DNA of 64,000 nucleotides from Sinohyriopsis cumingii (GCA_028554795.2 CM068827.1:137090268-137154267); one strand, 5' to 3'; positions 12,009 through 23,954 are shown, counted from the stretch's first letter. Notes: a model not told the origin generated them from the letters alone. A program made the numbers and translations.

Positions 12009-12432
12009 AAGTAGTTACCCCATTTGGCTAAATATGAATGGTCTAGACATGTTTGATATTGGAAGTACATTTTCATTGCCCCATTTGGCTAAATATGAAT
12101 GGTCTAGACATGTTTGATATTGGAAGTACATTTTCGTTGCCCCATTTGGCTAAATGTGAACGGTCTAGACATGCTTGATTATGGAAGTGCATTTTCATTG
12201 CCCCATTTGGCTAAATATGAATGGTCTAGACATGTTTGATATTGGAAGTACATTTTCATTGCCCCATTTGGCTAAATATGAATGGTCTAGACATGTTTGA
12301 TATTGGAAGTGCATTTTCATTGCCCCATTTGGCTAAATATGAATGGTCTAGACATGTTTGATATTGGAAGTGCATTTTCATTGCCCCATTTGGCTAAATA
12401 TGAATGGTCTAGACATGTTTGATATTGGAAAG
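12009..12432. repeat. 62-bp tandem repeat, seven copies
   Basis: The unit contains CCCCATTTGGCTAAATATGA and ATGGTCTAGACATGTTTGAT, recurring every 61-62 bp. Copies are nearly identical, implying recent amplification or homogenisation. Confidence 0.95.
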
Positions 12433-14535
12433 GCAAAAAAGATCTTCACTTTTGAATTTCCATTTTGAATCTTGGTCTCAGTAAACTTAATTCCTCATCC
12501 ATGATCCCTAATAAACTAATAACACTTTGTGTCTTCATTTATAAGCTGATAACTGTTAGTGCCTTCATTAATAAACTAATAATAATTTGTGTCTTCATTA
12601 ATATTGCTTATTTTTATCAGAAATATTATTGTTTACAAACATTTTTTCCTCATCGAGCCATCAGGCCATTAGAGAGTTATACTTTTGCATGTCATTTTTC
12701 ATCAGTTGTCCATTGTGAGTCACATATCCACAATGCTAGTTGAGTCCTCTTCTAAAAAATATTGTTCAGGGTGGCTCCCTTAGCAATGAAGTGGCTTCCA
12801 TGGTAACCAACATGGAAACATGTATTTGACTAATTGTCAAGAATGATTCAATCAATTTTTGATCAAACTTGGTAGGAATGTCTTATAGGACATAATTCAT
12901 CAAAACGTTATCAGATGTTGTACCCTAATGAAAATTTTACTTCATTTGCAAATAGATGCAAAATATGTTTTCGACTTCTCCGTAGCAATTGAGCCAGTCT
13001 CAATTAATCTTTGTAGCAATGGTTCTAATAAAAAGCTTCCTCAAAATTTTGTCCATGTTGGCTCCCTTAGCAATAGTGTGGCTTCTATTTTAACAAGATG
13101 AAAAACTTGTTTTCAGCTTCTTTTCTAGAATGAGAGCCAATTGTAATCAAACTTTATGTTCATTATGATATGCTGTTTGTCAAACTTCTCTCTAGAGTGA
13201 AATCTGATACAATATTGTGGCTTCCTTAGTGTCATAAACTCCCCAAAACTTAGTTGAATACTTAAGATAGGGGAGGGTGAATATTGAGACAGGTGATAAT
13301 CATTCAAGAGACAAAGACAAACAACTAAAACTGCATGAATAATATTACATATATTGACACATGACACTAATAATGCACACACTGACACATGTTCCCAACA
13401 CTGTCTATCATGATGATAAATGAAATGACAGAAAATAAATATAAAATGACTCAAGTCCTGCTATTCAGCTCTCTTAAATGTACAGTTCTGTCATTATATT
13501 ACATAATGGGAACTCACCAAAGTCAATTTTTCTACTTGTATCCTGGTCTGAATATCATTCCACCACAGTTCGGCTCTATGAATTTACACAATTTTCTGTC
13601 AATAGGTCACCAATAACAACTGCTTGTGGCCACAATTGAACACTATTCAATGTTCCAATTCTTTGCTTCCTGCTTTAATATTTCCAGTTTTTCACTCCAC
13701 CGGCCAAATTGCTCTGTGGGGTCCTATGGAGATCTGCACTCCCACACTTCAACATCTCTGACTGCCTGCCTTATATTCTCATAACAAATTAATATATGTA
13801 TGACAGCTTGCTTTCCACATAGCACGGGTATCTTGCAGGAAAACACATTTTTCCTTAAAATCACATCAGTATAGCTCATTGAGTATAACTTATGTCGACA
13901 ACATGTTTTGCCCAAACTTTTGATTTGACGGGTTTGTGTGACACTTCACAACCATGTGAAAGCCTATTGTTGACCTGTTCTTTTAAATGACTGAGCCTAT
14001 ATCAGTCCAACTTGGTAGAATCATGTTTCTTTGGATATACTCTGTCAAAATTTAGTTTGACTTAGATCCCTTAGCAATGGTATGTCATCTATAGCAAACA
14101 CTTTTTCCTCTGAATGGCCTTGTCACTTTTAATCAAACTCTGAAGGAATGTTTCTTATGATATGCTCTGTCAGGTGTGGCCACTCAAGAAAAGTTGGTGT
14201 TTCCATTGTAAACAGATGAAAATCCTGTTTTCGTCTTCTGTAGAATGGCTTCATCATCATTTATCAAATAATGTATGAATATCATTTAGGGCATTTACTA
14301 CCAAAATTGAGTTCTGAGTGTCTTCCCTAGCAAGCAGAGTGAGCAGTATCAGGCTCACAAGGGTCTCTTGCCTTAAAGTCTAATGAAGCAGTTATGTGAG
14401 TTTGTCTTTGAAATACTGAATCACTGATATCATTTATACAGCTTGAAAAATATATTTGTACTTAAAAAGATGATATATGCCCAGAATGTTACTTTGCAAA
14501 GCATGTTTTATGATTTTGTATGCTTGAATTTGCAG
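12433..14535. other. Intron 1 end, old diverged dispersed repeats
   Basis: Phrases such as TCCCTTAGCAAT, GAAAAC(A/T)TGTTTTC and ATCAAACTTGGTAGGAATGT recur at irregular spacing near 12780, 13060, 14030 and 14140. This suggests old tandem or dispersed copies of a unit of roughly 200-250 bp. No coding exon is supported before 14536. Confidence 0.45.
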
Positions 14536-14650
14536 AAAACCTCCTCAGACAGCCTAAAATTACTTATGGAAGTTACAGCTTCAAAAGACACATCAGAATC
14601 AGCTAAAGGACATCCAGAAGTGTCTGTGATGGAACCTATGCAGGTCGAGG
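14536..14650 (+). CDS. Host gene exon 2 (Ser/Thr/Glu-rich)
   Basis: The acceptor gaatttgcag ends at 14535 and the donor GAGG|gtagta begins at 14651. The exon enters in phase 0 and leaves in phase 1. It encodes residues 18-55 and the first base of codon 56. The peptide starts KTSSDSLKLLMEV and ends EPMQVE, and is rich in Ser, Thr, Glu and Lys, as expected for a disordered region. An alternative donor nine bases upstream (CAG|gtcgag) would leave in phase 0 and would not match exon 3, so the downstream donor is preferred. The flanking intron sequence has stops in this frame soon after both ends. Confidence 0.75.
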
Positions 14651-15690
14651 GTAGTAGTAAGATTGGATTTGATATTAAATTTGAAATATATTGAATATGT
14701 ATTTTTCATTGTCCTATCCTCCTTGATCAATATGATCATGCTTAGCATCCACCGTTATGAATCTTAGTTCATTGCTTCTTTGATCTTGGAGTCAAGGTCA
14801 CACTCATGGAATATTCACATGAAGCTTGTAATTAAAGTTTCCTTATTTACTTATATTTCCATTTACTTATACATACTTATATTGATGGATCTTATTCATA
14901 CTTGGGTTGAGTCAGACCAAACACAGTTCACTCTTCATCATGTTTGTTTGCTAACTTGTAACCATGGAGTCATGGTTATAATCACAGAAGTTGTTTCATT
15001 TATTGATATTTCCTAAACCCCCTCAATAAATTATCTTCATATTTATTTGATGCATCACTATGGTGCTAAAACAATTCATTCTTAGATATGCTTGATCAGT
15101 CATTTGACCATGGGGTCAAGGTCACATTTTACAGACGTGTTTTGATTGTGGGCTAGGTGTGTAGACCTTGGTCTTCTTGTTTCATTTTATTCCACCCCTC
15201 TTCAGATCTGGAAAATATCTGATGGGCACGTAGACCATATTGGAGAGCTTCCTGTTTTCAGGTTGGCATCAGTTGATGAAAATAACAGGAGTAAAACGTG
15301 TTAGTCATTACGATATTTCTGTTTCAACTCGTTTTCTTCATTGGGAAGATTTTGCTTGTTTACTCTGATATTGATTATTTGACCAGTTTTTATTTATCCT
15401 CACAGACCAGTTTGAACTAAAATTATAGAGGAACAAACAAGGTATTGAAGCTATCAGATCTGTAGGAATGTATGAAAGGTTCAGTTTAAAAGTGGTTTCC
15501 AAGAACAAAATTCTTGGTATTCTGACCATATACCTCTCATTACAAGTTGAGCAAATTCTTTGGCTATTAAGAAAAATAAAGTATTTCATTCCAAAACAGT
15601 ACCATGTCACTTTTTCCAAGTGGTACATTCAACCCCATTTTGACTATTTTGAATATTTTAATTCTTCTGGTGTTAATATATATATATATA
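14651..15690. other. Intron 2, first part
   Basis: Contains diverged phrases such as GGGGTCAAGGTCACA near 15110, common in dispersed repeats elsewhere in this window. No exon or element boundary is defined. Confidence 0.4.
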
Positions 15691-15845
15691 TTGGCTACAC
15701 AGGTGAGCCTGATACAATAATACTAGATGTGGAACCTGGAAACATTACAGAGACAACAGCCTCTACAATAATACTAGTTGTGGAAGCTGGAAACATAGAA
15801 TAACAGCCTAATACAATAATACTAGATGTAGAACCTGGAAACATT

Positions 15846-15874
<29 letters not shown>
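15691..15874. repeat. Three 54-bp repeats followed by an (AAT)n tail
   Basis: The unit contains CAATAATACTAGATGTGGAA and CCTGGAAACAT, present at about 15714, 15768 and 15813. It runs into (ATA)n at 15845-15874, which is also the 3' tail of the minus-strand LINE. Confidence 0.8.
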
Positions 15875-15876
<2 letters not shown>

Positions 15877-16465
15877 CCTTTTTTAAAGAGGGTAACACAA
15901 TTAGCTAAAAACTAATCTACCTTGAGGCCCTCATACAAAGGAATTTATTTATTTAAGCTGCATCTCTGAAGCCACTGGATATATTGGGTTTGGAAGAAGG
16001 AAATAGAGTGGGCATTTCTAATCTCAACTGGAATACTATTCCAGAGCAGAGTTCCAGAGTATTGGAAACTTTTTTTAAATAACTCCTTATTTGGTTTGGG
16101 AATTTTATACTGTTTGGTAGACATGGATCTTAGGTGGGGAGTATTATCAGGTAGTCTATACTGGAATAGTGATTGTAAATATTCAGGAGCACTATTATGA
16201 GATATCCTGTACATTAATTTGCTTTTTCTCAAACAGATTTGGTCTTAATAGGTAATATTTTTAACCTACCAGCTAAACTTTCCTTGCTTTCTTTCTGGAT
16301 TGATATTAGCCCAAATCCTCTTTTTTGAAGATGTGCCAGCTTTGCTTTGTTTTTATCATTTGATAGAGACAACAGATTCTTTAGACATCCTACCTTTTCG
16401 TGAACAATACAGAAAGTCAAAATGATGTATAAAATTTCCATCAAGTTTCCATCAAGTCTGCCCAA
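15845..16465 (-). mobile_element. Non-LTR retrotransposon (LINE) 3' end, minus strand
   Basis: A minus-strand frame at 15945-16232 reads MYRISHNSAPEYLQSLF, then NKELFKKSFQYSGTLLWNSI and PVEIRNAHSISFF, the typical C-terminal end of LINE reverse transcriptases. The upstream part (16229-16465, with LQKRGFGLIS and AGRLKILPIKTKS) is in another frame, so it is frameshifted. The 3' UTR (GAGGGCCTCAAGGTAGATTA) ends in a microsatellite tail. The element is 5'-truncated at about 16465 and inactive. Confidence 0.85.
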
Positions 16466-16998
16466 ACTTTAGATCAAGAACAGCCAAAAAATTCTTAATT
16501 CCAAAACCAAAGAAAGGTTTAAAAACAGTTTTCAATACTTCATGGCCATTTTGTGGAATAATATCCCAAAAGAAATCAAAGAATCTTGTAGAATATCAGC
16601 TTTTCACCATTGGAATATTAAATGTAGGAAATCTAAATCATGATTAATATCACATGACCTATCAACCTCCTACAGTTACATTTCTCTACCATATATAAGT
16701 AAATGTCAGTAATTGTGTTATGCAAGAATTTAATTTTGACTAGTGAGCACTGAGAGTAACTTCATCTTTTAGTGTGCTTACAATTGAATGTAAAGCTAAT
16801 TAATCTGGGTCTGTAATATCTATATACTGACTAATGTATATGAACATGTATGCATGGAATGGCTAGTGACTGATTGAACTTTGTGTACCTCTGTAGATAA
16901 TCTCTGAGGGCCTGAAGGTAGATTAGTTTTTTGTTGTATAACTAAGTGAGTTACCCTCATTAAATGTCTTTTTCTTTATTATTATTATTATTATTATT
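16463..16998 (+). mobile_element. Second LINE 3' end, plus strand, facing away from the first
   Basis: Plus-strand remnants read KKFLIPKPKKG, then after frame changes ILWNNIPKEIKESCRISAF, the same C-terminal region as the left copy. The 3' UTR has GAGGGCCTGAAGGTAGATTA and GAGTTACCCTCATTAAATGT, ending in (ATT)n at 16977-16998. It is the same family as the minus-strand copy, but clearly diverged. Confidence 0.82.
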
Positions 16999-17199
16999 GT
17001 CTGGTTCACTCATTAAATATAAAATCATCTTTGAAGAAATTCACACATTAAGATCTTGTATGCTATGTATGCCAGTCTGCCATCTAATCTGAGTGGCACT
17101 TGAAAGAAAGAAAAAAACACAGCTGAGATTTTACAAACTGAGCAGCCAGGTTTGACCAAATTCCTCCAGGAGCATCCAGACATTAAGGTCTTTTAGGTT

Positions 17200-17405
17200 T
17201 GTAATACTTATTACCAGCCTTGGTTCTGAACCTTTTTTGATGGTGACCCTCAGATTAGGTTTAGTGTGTTAGCCTGTTGACCAATTAATTCCTAAAACAC
17301 TACTTATGAAATTAAAATTATTAAGGTTCATCTCACTGACCAACTCAAAACGGCATGGTAACTCAGTTTTTGGGTTGCAACCCATGGGTTAAGAACCACT
17401 GGTCC
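17200..17405. mobile_element. Probable hAT-type MITE
   Basis: The right end GGGTTAAGAACCACTG (17388-17403) inverts to CAGTGGTTCTTAACCC. The left end, around 17216, is CAGCCTTGGTTCTGAACC. Both resemble the CAGTGGTTC-type ends common in hAT elements. No 8-bp target duplication is clear and the ends differ by indels, so the copy is old. Confidence 0.5.
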
Positions 17406-17528
17406 AGAGAAAAGGAAAATGAGTTATAGATTTTACCAACTTGTTAATTTACAAATTGGTATGTATATTAATTTACAAATTTACATATTGATATAAGATA
17501 TGAGGATCTCTTTATTTCTTTTCTCAAG

Positions 17529-18196
17529 GAACCATCACCAGTCCCAGTGAAAGTGGTATCAGTGGAAGTGAAAAGGAAATGACTTTTAAGTTTCCAGTCC
17601 TCGTGTTACAACAAGATGACTCTGGCAATCTTCAGCGAAAAAATGAGGAGCTTGAAATCAATTTGCAGAGGCTTACGATACTAACAGGTTCTGGAATGAA
17701 GGTTTCTCAAGACTCCTTCCGATATGCTGGTCCTTGTGAATTTACTAGTAGGGCCACATCGTCAGTGCTAATTGTTCTTTCCTACAGAGCTTATATTGAG
17801 AACCACTACATATTTTTCCAGTCTTTAAATGAGCAAGATGCAGAGATCCTAGAAAAATTAAAGCGTTTTCGCAGTGAAACACTCCAGAAGTTTCAAAGAA
17901 CTCCACCAGTTGACATTTGGAAATTCCTTCCAGTCCAGCCACTGTTTTCAGGAAAGATACGAATATATGTTTCAGATGTGCAGAAAACTCCAGAGAAAGC
18001 AGATGAAGAGGAGTATTTTGTGATCACAGACGTGGAATCTTTGTCTCTCTTTAAAACTTTTCCACAGACTGTTCCCAACCATGTTGCATTTTTCTATCAA
18101 GATTCTGGATCAAACGTGGTTGAGACAGTTCGACGAATAAATTCAGCAGAAATTAGCATACAGACAGATGAAAAGCAGTTCGTTATTAAAGAACAG
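17529..18196 (+). CDS. Host gene exon 3, main folded domain, family unknown
   Basis: This is the longest exon: 668 nt, open throughout. The acceptor ttctcaag ends at 17528 and the donor ACAG|gtaaag begins at 18197. It enters in phase 1 (G+GA gives Gly) and leaves in phase 0, encoding residues 57-278. It begins TITSPSESGISGSEKEM, so the internal ATG at 17579 is not the start. A heptad-like stretch NLQRKNEELEINLQRL (about residues 83-98) leads into TILTG, then a mixed, probably beta-rich region containing VLIVLSYRAYIENHYIFF, then a charged helix (EILEKLKRFRSETLQKF). The second half reads like a folded alpha/beta domain with GKIRIYVSDV and EEYFVITDVESL. No catalytic motif or zinc-binding set is visible. 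Lys/Glu-rich codon use without repeats separates it clearly from the surrounding introns. The identity is open; an RWD-type kinetochore relative is a weak guess. Confidence 0.83.
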
Positions 18197-18589
18197 GTAA
18201 AGATATAATTGCGGTACTCTGGTCCTGCAAAAGGAAACATGGGTATCAGAGTGAAAGAGAAAGGCAGACTTTACTATTAGGCATCTCTGTCATGTTGCTT
18301 TAAAGCATTTTTATCAGATTTGACATTTTGACCCAATTTACTTATTCTTCTACATTGAAACCAAATTTTATAATAGGTGTAAACAGGAGGAAGAAATTTT
18401 AACTTGGGTCATTTTGATTAACTAAGAAACATTGAAACCCTTTAACATCATGCATGTCATTTGATAAAAGGGACAAGATTATTTACTTAATAAATTACAA
18501 GTGATAAAATTGCATATATTTAAAAGAAAAACATAAAGCAGATACAATTCAAATGAACTTATTCAGTGGCCAACAGTATAGTTAAGCCC
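18197..18589. other. Intron 3 start
   Basis: Unique sequence between the exon 3 donor and the next tandem array. Nothing recognised. Confidence 0.4.
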
Positions 18590-19790
18590 AATTATGAGTA
18601 CAATGTTCATTTACAGTTCATTAGATTTTGGTTACAGTTTCCATCTACAGGCATTGTTACATTTAGGTTTGACTTTGGTTACAATTTCCATCTACAGGCC
18701 CTGTAACATTTAGGTTAGATTTTGGTTACAGTTTCAATTTGCATGCCCATTTAGGTCAGATTATGGTTGCAGTGACCATTTAAAGGCTTTGTAACATTTA
18801 GCTTAGATTGTAGTTACAATTTCCATTTGTAGGCTGTGTAACATTTAGGTTAGATTGTAGTTACAATTTCAATTTGTAGGCCCATTTAGGTCAGATTATG
18901 GTTGCAGTGACCATTTAAAGGCTTTGTAACATTTAGCTTAGATTGTAGTTACAATTTCCATTTGTAGGCCATGTAACATTTAGCTTAGATTGTAGTTACA
19001 ATTACCATTTGTAGGCCATGTAACATTTAGCTTAGATTGTAGTTACAATTTCCATTTGTAGGCCATGTAACATTTAGGTTAGATTGTGGTTACAATTTCC
19101 ATTTGTAGGCCCTGTGATATTTAGGTTAGATTGTAGTTACAATTTCAATTTGTAGGCCCATTTAGGTCAGATCATGGTTGCAATGACCATTTAAAGGCTT
19201 TGTAACATTTAGCTTAGATTGTAGTTACAATTTCCATTTGTAGGCCATGTAACATTTAGCTTAGATTGTAGTTACAATTACCATTTGTAGGCCATGTAAC
19301 ATTTAGCTTAGATTGTAGTTACAATTTCCATTTGTAGGCCATGTAACATTTAGCTTAGATTGTAGTTACAATTACCATCTGTAGGCTGTGTAACATTTAG
19401 CTTAGATTGTAGTTACAATTTCCATTTGTAGGCCATGTAACATTTAGGTTAGATTGTGGTTACAATTTCCATTTGTAGGCCCTGTGATATTTAGGTTAGA
19501 TTGTAGTTACAATTTCAATTTGTAGGCCCATTTAGGTCAGATTATGGTTGCAATGACCATTTAAAGGCTTTGTAACATTTAGCTTAGATTGTAGTTACAA
19601 TTTCCATTTGTAGGCCCTGTGACATTTAGGTTAGATTGTAGTTACAATTTCCATTTGTAGGCCGTGTAACATTTAGCTTAGATTGTAGTTACAATTTCCA
19701 TTTGTAGGCCCTGTGACATTTCGGTTAGATTGTAGTTACAATTTCAATTTGTAGGCCCTCTGACATTTAGGTCAGATAATGGTTACGGTA
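18590..19790. repeat. Tandem array of about 47 bp with a longer higher-order period
   Basis: The unit is GTAACATTTAGCTTAGATTG plus TAGTTACAATTTCCATTTGTAGGCCAT with variants. A variant block containing CATTTAGGTCAGATTATGGTTG and CATTTAAAGGCTTTG returns near 18745, 18880, 19155 and 19515, so the array has higher-order structure. Confidence 0.92.
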
Positions 19791-19949
19791 TTATACATTA
19801 CATACCCTGTACCCAGCACCACTTTCAAATGCAAATGGAATGATCAGTGAATATAAAATGAACAGAAAATGAACAGAAAATGATCTCCAAATAGATGCTG
19901 AGTTAATGTGGCATGAACAAAGAACAAGTGATGTTATAGGTCCAACAAT

Positions 19950-21454
19950 CATAGGTGTCAATTTGTACAGTTTTTTTCCTTTTTTGTCAGTGTATGGACG
20001 TACAACTGTCTTGTACGTTTTTTTTTGTAAAAAAAAATTTAAATTTCAAATATTTGTTGTTTCTTTTTTTTTGTTTTGTGTGCATCCAGGACTCGTGGCA
20101 TAATTATTTTTAGCACGAGAATTCAGTGAGACTATGGTGGCCCGAAACAACCAATCAAATCATACTTGAAACCGCACTTTTCCTTTGATAATGAAATGAG
20201 TTTCATTCATGGTTCAGCTCCAGTGTGTGAAGATCTTGTCGTTTATCGCTCAGAGATTAGATGCTCACTCGGATTTCTAATATTGACTAACTACCTGTGT
20301 AGTAAGTATGTTTTCTTATTTTATTATTTATACTTATTACTATCAAATGCATAAAGTTTGCATCAATTTTCATACTTTACATAGTGTGGCAATCATGTTG
20401 GCATACTGTAATTCGTCCGACTTTTCTGTGTCGAGATGAAGGCGATTTATTACATTTTTTAACAATATACTAATTAAAGATAAATACTCGGCTGATGTTA
20501 GCACTGGCATTTTATCGTGCTGTTATAGTTTTTGAGTTAAGTTTGTCAGATAGGTAATGCAAACAGGAAGATGCATTGCCATAATGACGGATGTAGTACA
20601 GATACTGATGGACTCGAAAGTATGTAACACTGCCAATTTATATCAAGTTTGTGACTAAATCGGCACACCATATAGCAAATTCATAACTTTTCAAACACCA
20701 GATACGCAATTTTAATAGAAACGATGAACAGCTTACGAGGTATAAACTTCTGGACTGCTACTTTGTAAAAAAAATTATTTCTAGATTTCAATTTTTGGAT
20801 TGCTCCTGGAATAATATCTTGGGCTTTATGGGGACAAATGTAAATTCGTAAAATATTTGTAATTGGGAGATCTTTCTCTATCACATGTCAAATCTAAATT
20901 TTTAAATAATTTTTTTTTATTTCTCTCATTTAGTTGAAATATTCCATCCATCAAATGGCTGACCCTAACTCAAAGAAACGCAAGCTTGAAGACATTGACC
21001 GAGGTTGTGGCAAGTTTCAGGCTGATTGGATTAAAATCTTCCCTGGCATTGTAGATGTATCCAAGTTAGGATCTTCACATGTTGTTTGTAAAATATGCAG
21101 TAAAGACATTAAAGTGGTGGTTTCGAGCATATATGATCTGGAGGAACACTTCAGGACAAAACTGAATGAAAGAAATTTTGAAATGAAGAGGGGAGCATCC
21201 ATCAGAAGCTTGTTTGCTTAGCCAAAGCAGGAAATTGATAGTGTTATAAGTAAAAAGAATGAAATAAAGTTTCAGAAATGTAAATAATTATGTAAATATA
21301 TGTCATAATAATTTGTGTATAGCATTTGTTGTTTTAAAACTGTTGATCTTATATATGTATGAATACATTTTTTTGTGTACGTTTTTTTTTGGTCTTTGTA
21401 AGGTTTTTATTGGTCTGGCTTACAGGTTTTCATCTCAAAGGGTTGACACCTATG
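19950..21454 (+). mobile_element. hAT-like DNA transposon carrying a zinc-finger exon
   Basis: The perfect 12-bp inverted ends CATAGGTGTCAA (19950-19961) and TTGACACCTATG (21443-21454) are flanked directly by AACAAT on both sides (19944-19949 and 21455-21460). The end GGTGTCAA resembles ends known from hAT elements. hAT target duplications are usually 8 bp, and shorter ones occur in some groups. A subterminal perfect hairpin, ACGTACAA-ctgtc-TTGTACGT, lies at 19998-20018. Inside is one coding exon (20955-21221) with a BED-like finger and no transposase core, so the copy is non-autonomous or domesticated. It is 1,505 bp long and lies in intron 3 of the host gene. Confidence 0.75.
20955..21221 (+). 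CDS. BED-like zinc-finger protein inside the hAT-like element
   Basis: 88 residues from the ATG at 20955. An NLS-like KKRKL lies at residues 7-11, then FQADWIKIFPGIVDV, CKIC (C45, C48) and H65. The spacing W...FP then C-x2-C and EEHF matches the N-terminal DNA-binding finger of hAT transposases and related ZBED-like proteins. The second zinc-binding His expected five residues after H65 is Leu70 (FRTKLNERNF), so the finger is probably impaired. The frame is preceded by a strong acceptor (ttctctcatttag, ending 20933), and a donor GTA|gtaagtatg lies at 20302, suggesting an upstream noncoding exon. AATAAA occurs at 21263-21268. No RNase-H-like transposase core follows: the protein stops after IRSLFA. 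Confidence 0.62.
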   Translation: MADPNSKKRKLEDIDRGCGKFQADWIKIFPGIVDVSKLGSSHVVCKICSKDIKVVVSSIYDLEEHFRTKLNERNFEMKRGASIRSLFA

Positions 21455-21514
21455 AACAATGCTTATCACAATAAAAAACAATACTGAATAATCATTTATC
21501 TAACAATAAATTAT

Positions 21515-21597
21515 AAAGCGTAAACAATAAATTATAAACCGTAAACAATAAATTATAAACGGTAAACAATAAATTATAAATGGTAAACAATAAATGA
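21515..21597. repeat. 21-bp tandem repeat, about four copies
   Basis: The unit ACAATAAATTATAAACCGTAA varies at the CCG triplet. The array lies just outside the right end of the hAT-like element. Confidence 0.9.
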
Positions 21598-23084
21598 CAT
21601 GATTTCTGATATACTCATTGTGTATTGCTCTGATAAACTATAAATAATGAACAAAATATTATTTCTGATACAATTTTTGTGTATTGCTTTGAAATTAGTT
21701 GCTGGACAGTGTTCCAACTTTAGTGAAATAGAGGTTGCCCTGCCAACTGCCACACAAAATGCTTGCCCCTTTGCACTTATTGTGCACCCTTCTGACCCTT
21801 TCATTGCACCCCTCTGCCTTCTCTGCAAATTTAGCACCTTTATCAATATTATGCAATTTTCCTGGTGCTGCCTTAGTTAAATTTGTTATTTTAATTGTTT
21901 TACATTCTTTAAACACATGGTTAGTTGACTGTAAATCTTATTGGATTAAACACCATGTGGAAGGTGTATATTCTTCCCAGAACTGCTTAACTTTAAGACC
22001 AAAGGGACTTTATACAAACAATTCAGCTTGAAAGTGTCTATCCCGTTAAAGTTCACTTACACCAAAGATGACTTTGTTCTTTCTGCCACATTGAATAATA
22101 AATATCAAAGCAAAAATATTCCACATTTGAACTACTTTTTTAATAGAAAAGCCCCATACTACTATAAACCTGAACATTTCACAATGGTTGGCAGGACTTA
22201 TAGATCAGTTACCATTGCCCTATGCTAAAACAGGATATTGATTAATTTTTGTACATGCACTTTTTGCGTCGGGCAAAACATAACAATGACCTATCAATTG
22301 TAATGATTGTCAGAATTTTGTCAAATTTTTAATCAATTGGAAAACAATTTGTCAAGAATCTGTTGCTTTAATCATGTCAAAGATAAAGCCTGATACCAAA
22401 ACAGACCCTTACAGTTCATTCAGCATACCCCTAAGCTGTTATTTAAAACAATCATTAACATTTTTAACACGGAATATTATATAATATGCATTTTCTTTCC
22501 TTTCCTTAAAATATTTACTATATTTCTGATACATTTGTTAAAAGCAATATCTTATATATATATATAGAAGACATGATCATCATACTCTTGATTTTTAAAT
22601 CCAAGACTAGACAAAATTTTTAGCATGTAGTTTTGCTCCTTCAGGCAAAGTATGCATGTAATTGTGTACTTTAGTAGCTACCTGAATTCACTTTTTGTTT
22701 ATTCTGCCCTACACGAAATGCACTTGAATGGAATTTCATTTCTGTTGCCAGGACATTAAAGGTGAGTGAATTGATCTATATATATGGTTAAACCATGCTG
22801 AAGGAAAAACAGCAACTTTCTCAGCTTACAATGAGGAAAGAAAAATGTAAAGCACAATCAGCCAGTCACCACCATTTTCTAATTAATATGTCTCCCTTTA
22901 AAGCATTTTTTTCCTTTTATTTCTTTATAAAGTCAGTGCAGTTACTGTTCATCTTTATGTACCAAATTATCTAACCCTGTAATCCACCTCACTGTGACAC
23001 TGCATGAAATATTAATGAAAGCTCATATACAAACTTGGTGAGTACAGTATTTGATATGACAGTGAGAAATATACTTAAATGTTG
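21598..23084. other. Intron 3, no gene called
   Basis: Overlapping open frames on both strands at 21647-21916 (for example AAPGKLHNIDKGAKFAEKAE on the minus strand) look more protein-like than repeat sequence, but I cannot assign them. They may be a decayed element. A 10-nt microexon candidate at 22752 (CAG|GACATTAAAG|gtgagt) was tested and rejected. Confidence 0.35.
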
Positions 23085-23690
23085 TTGCCAAAATTAAACT
23101 CACCTTGCATAAAATTAATCCAATTAAACCCACCATCAATAAAGTTAAACCAGTTAAACCTACCATCAATAAAGATAAACCAATTAAACCTACCATCAAT
23201 AAGGTTAAACCAATTAAACCCACCTTACATAAAATTAAACCAATTAAACCCACCATCAATAAAGTTAAGCCAATTAAACCCACCATCTATAAGATTAAAC
23301 AAATTAAACCCACCTTACATACAATTAAACCAATTAAACCCACCTTACATTAAATTAAACCAATTAAACCCACCTTACATAAAATTAAAATAATTAAACC
23401 CACCATCAATAAAGTTAAACCAATTAAGCCCATCTTACATAAAATTAAACCAGTTAAACCCACTTACATAAAATTAAACCAATTAAACCCACCTTATATA
23501 CAATTAAACCAATTAAACCCACCTTACATTAAATTAAACCAATTAAACCCACCTTATATACAATTAAACCAATTAAACCCACCTTACATTAAATTAAACT
23601 AATTAAACCTACCTTACATAAAATTAAACCAATTAAACCCACCATCAATAAAGTTAAACCTGCCATGATAAGATTAAATCTACCAACAAT
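23085..23690. repeat. 30-bp tandem array, about 19 copies
   Basis: The unit is CCAATTAAACCCACC(T/A)TACATAAAATTAAA with CATCAATAAAG variants. Open frames reading KPTINKVKPI are products of the array. Confidence 0.94.
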
Positions 23691-23954
23691 AAGATTGGGT
23701 TTAAATGGCTATTATTTCTACTTCTTTGATTACAATTTGAGATGAAATTGTCATTGTAAAATTTCACTGTGAAGTTATATATGTCATAATGTCACTGTAA
23801 CTCTCAAAAAAGACCCCTTCTCAGAAAAAAGCAACCTTTAAGTACACATTAGATTTAGCTATCTCCACCCCCACCCCCAAGTATTTAGCTGTTGAATTTC
23901 AGACCTATGTTATCTATATGTCAATATCAAATTCATGTTTGCCACTGAACCCTC

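Noticed and set aside
17579..17581. ATG in exon 3 as the start of a separate 209-residue gene
   Set aside because: The frame is open upstream to a good splice acceptor and joins exon 2 in phase, so this Met is internal.
22752..22761. 10-nt microexon GACATTAAAG of the host gene between exons 3 and 4
   Set aside because: It has good AG and GT neighbours, but including it shifts exon 4 into an early TGA. Direct joining of exon 3 to exon 4 is open.
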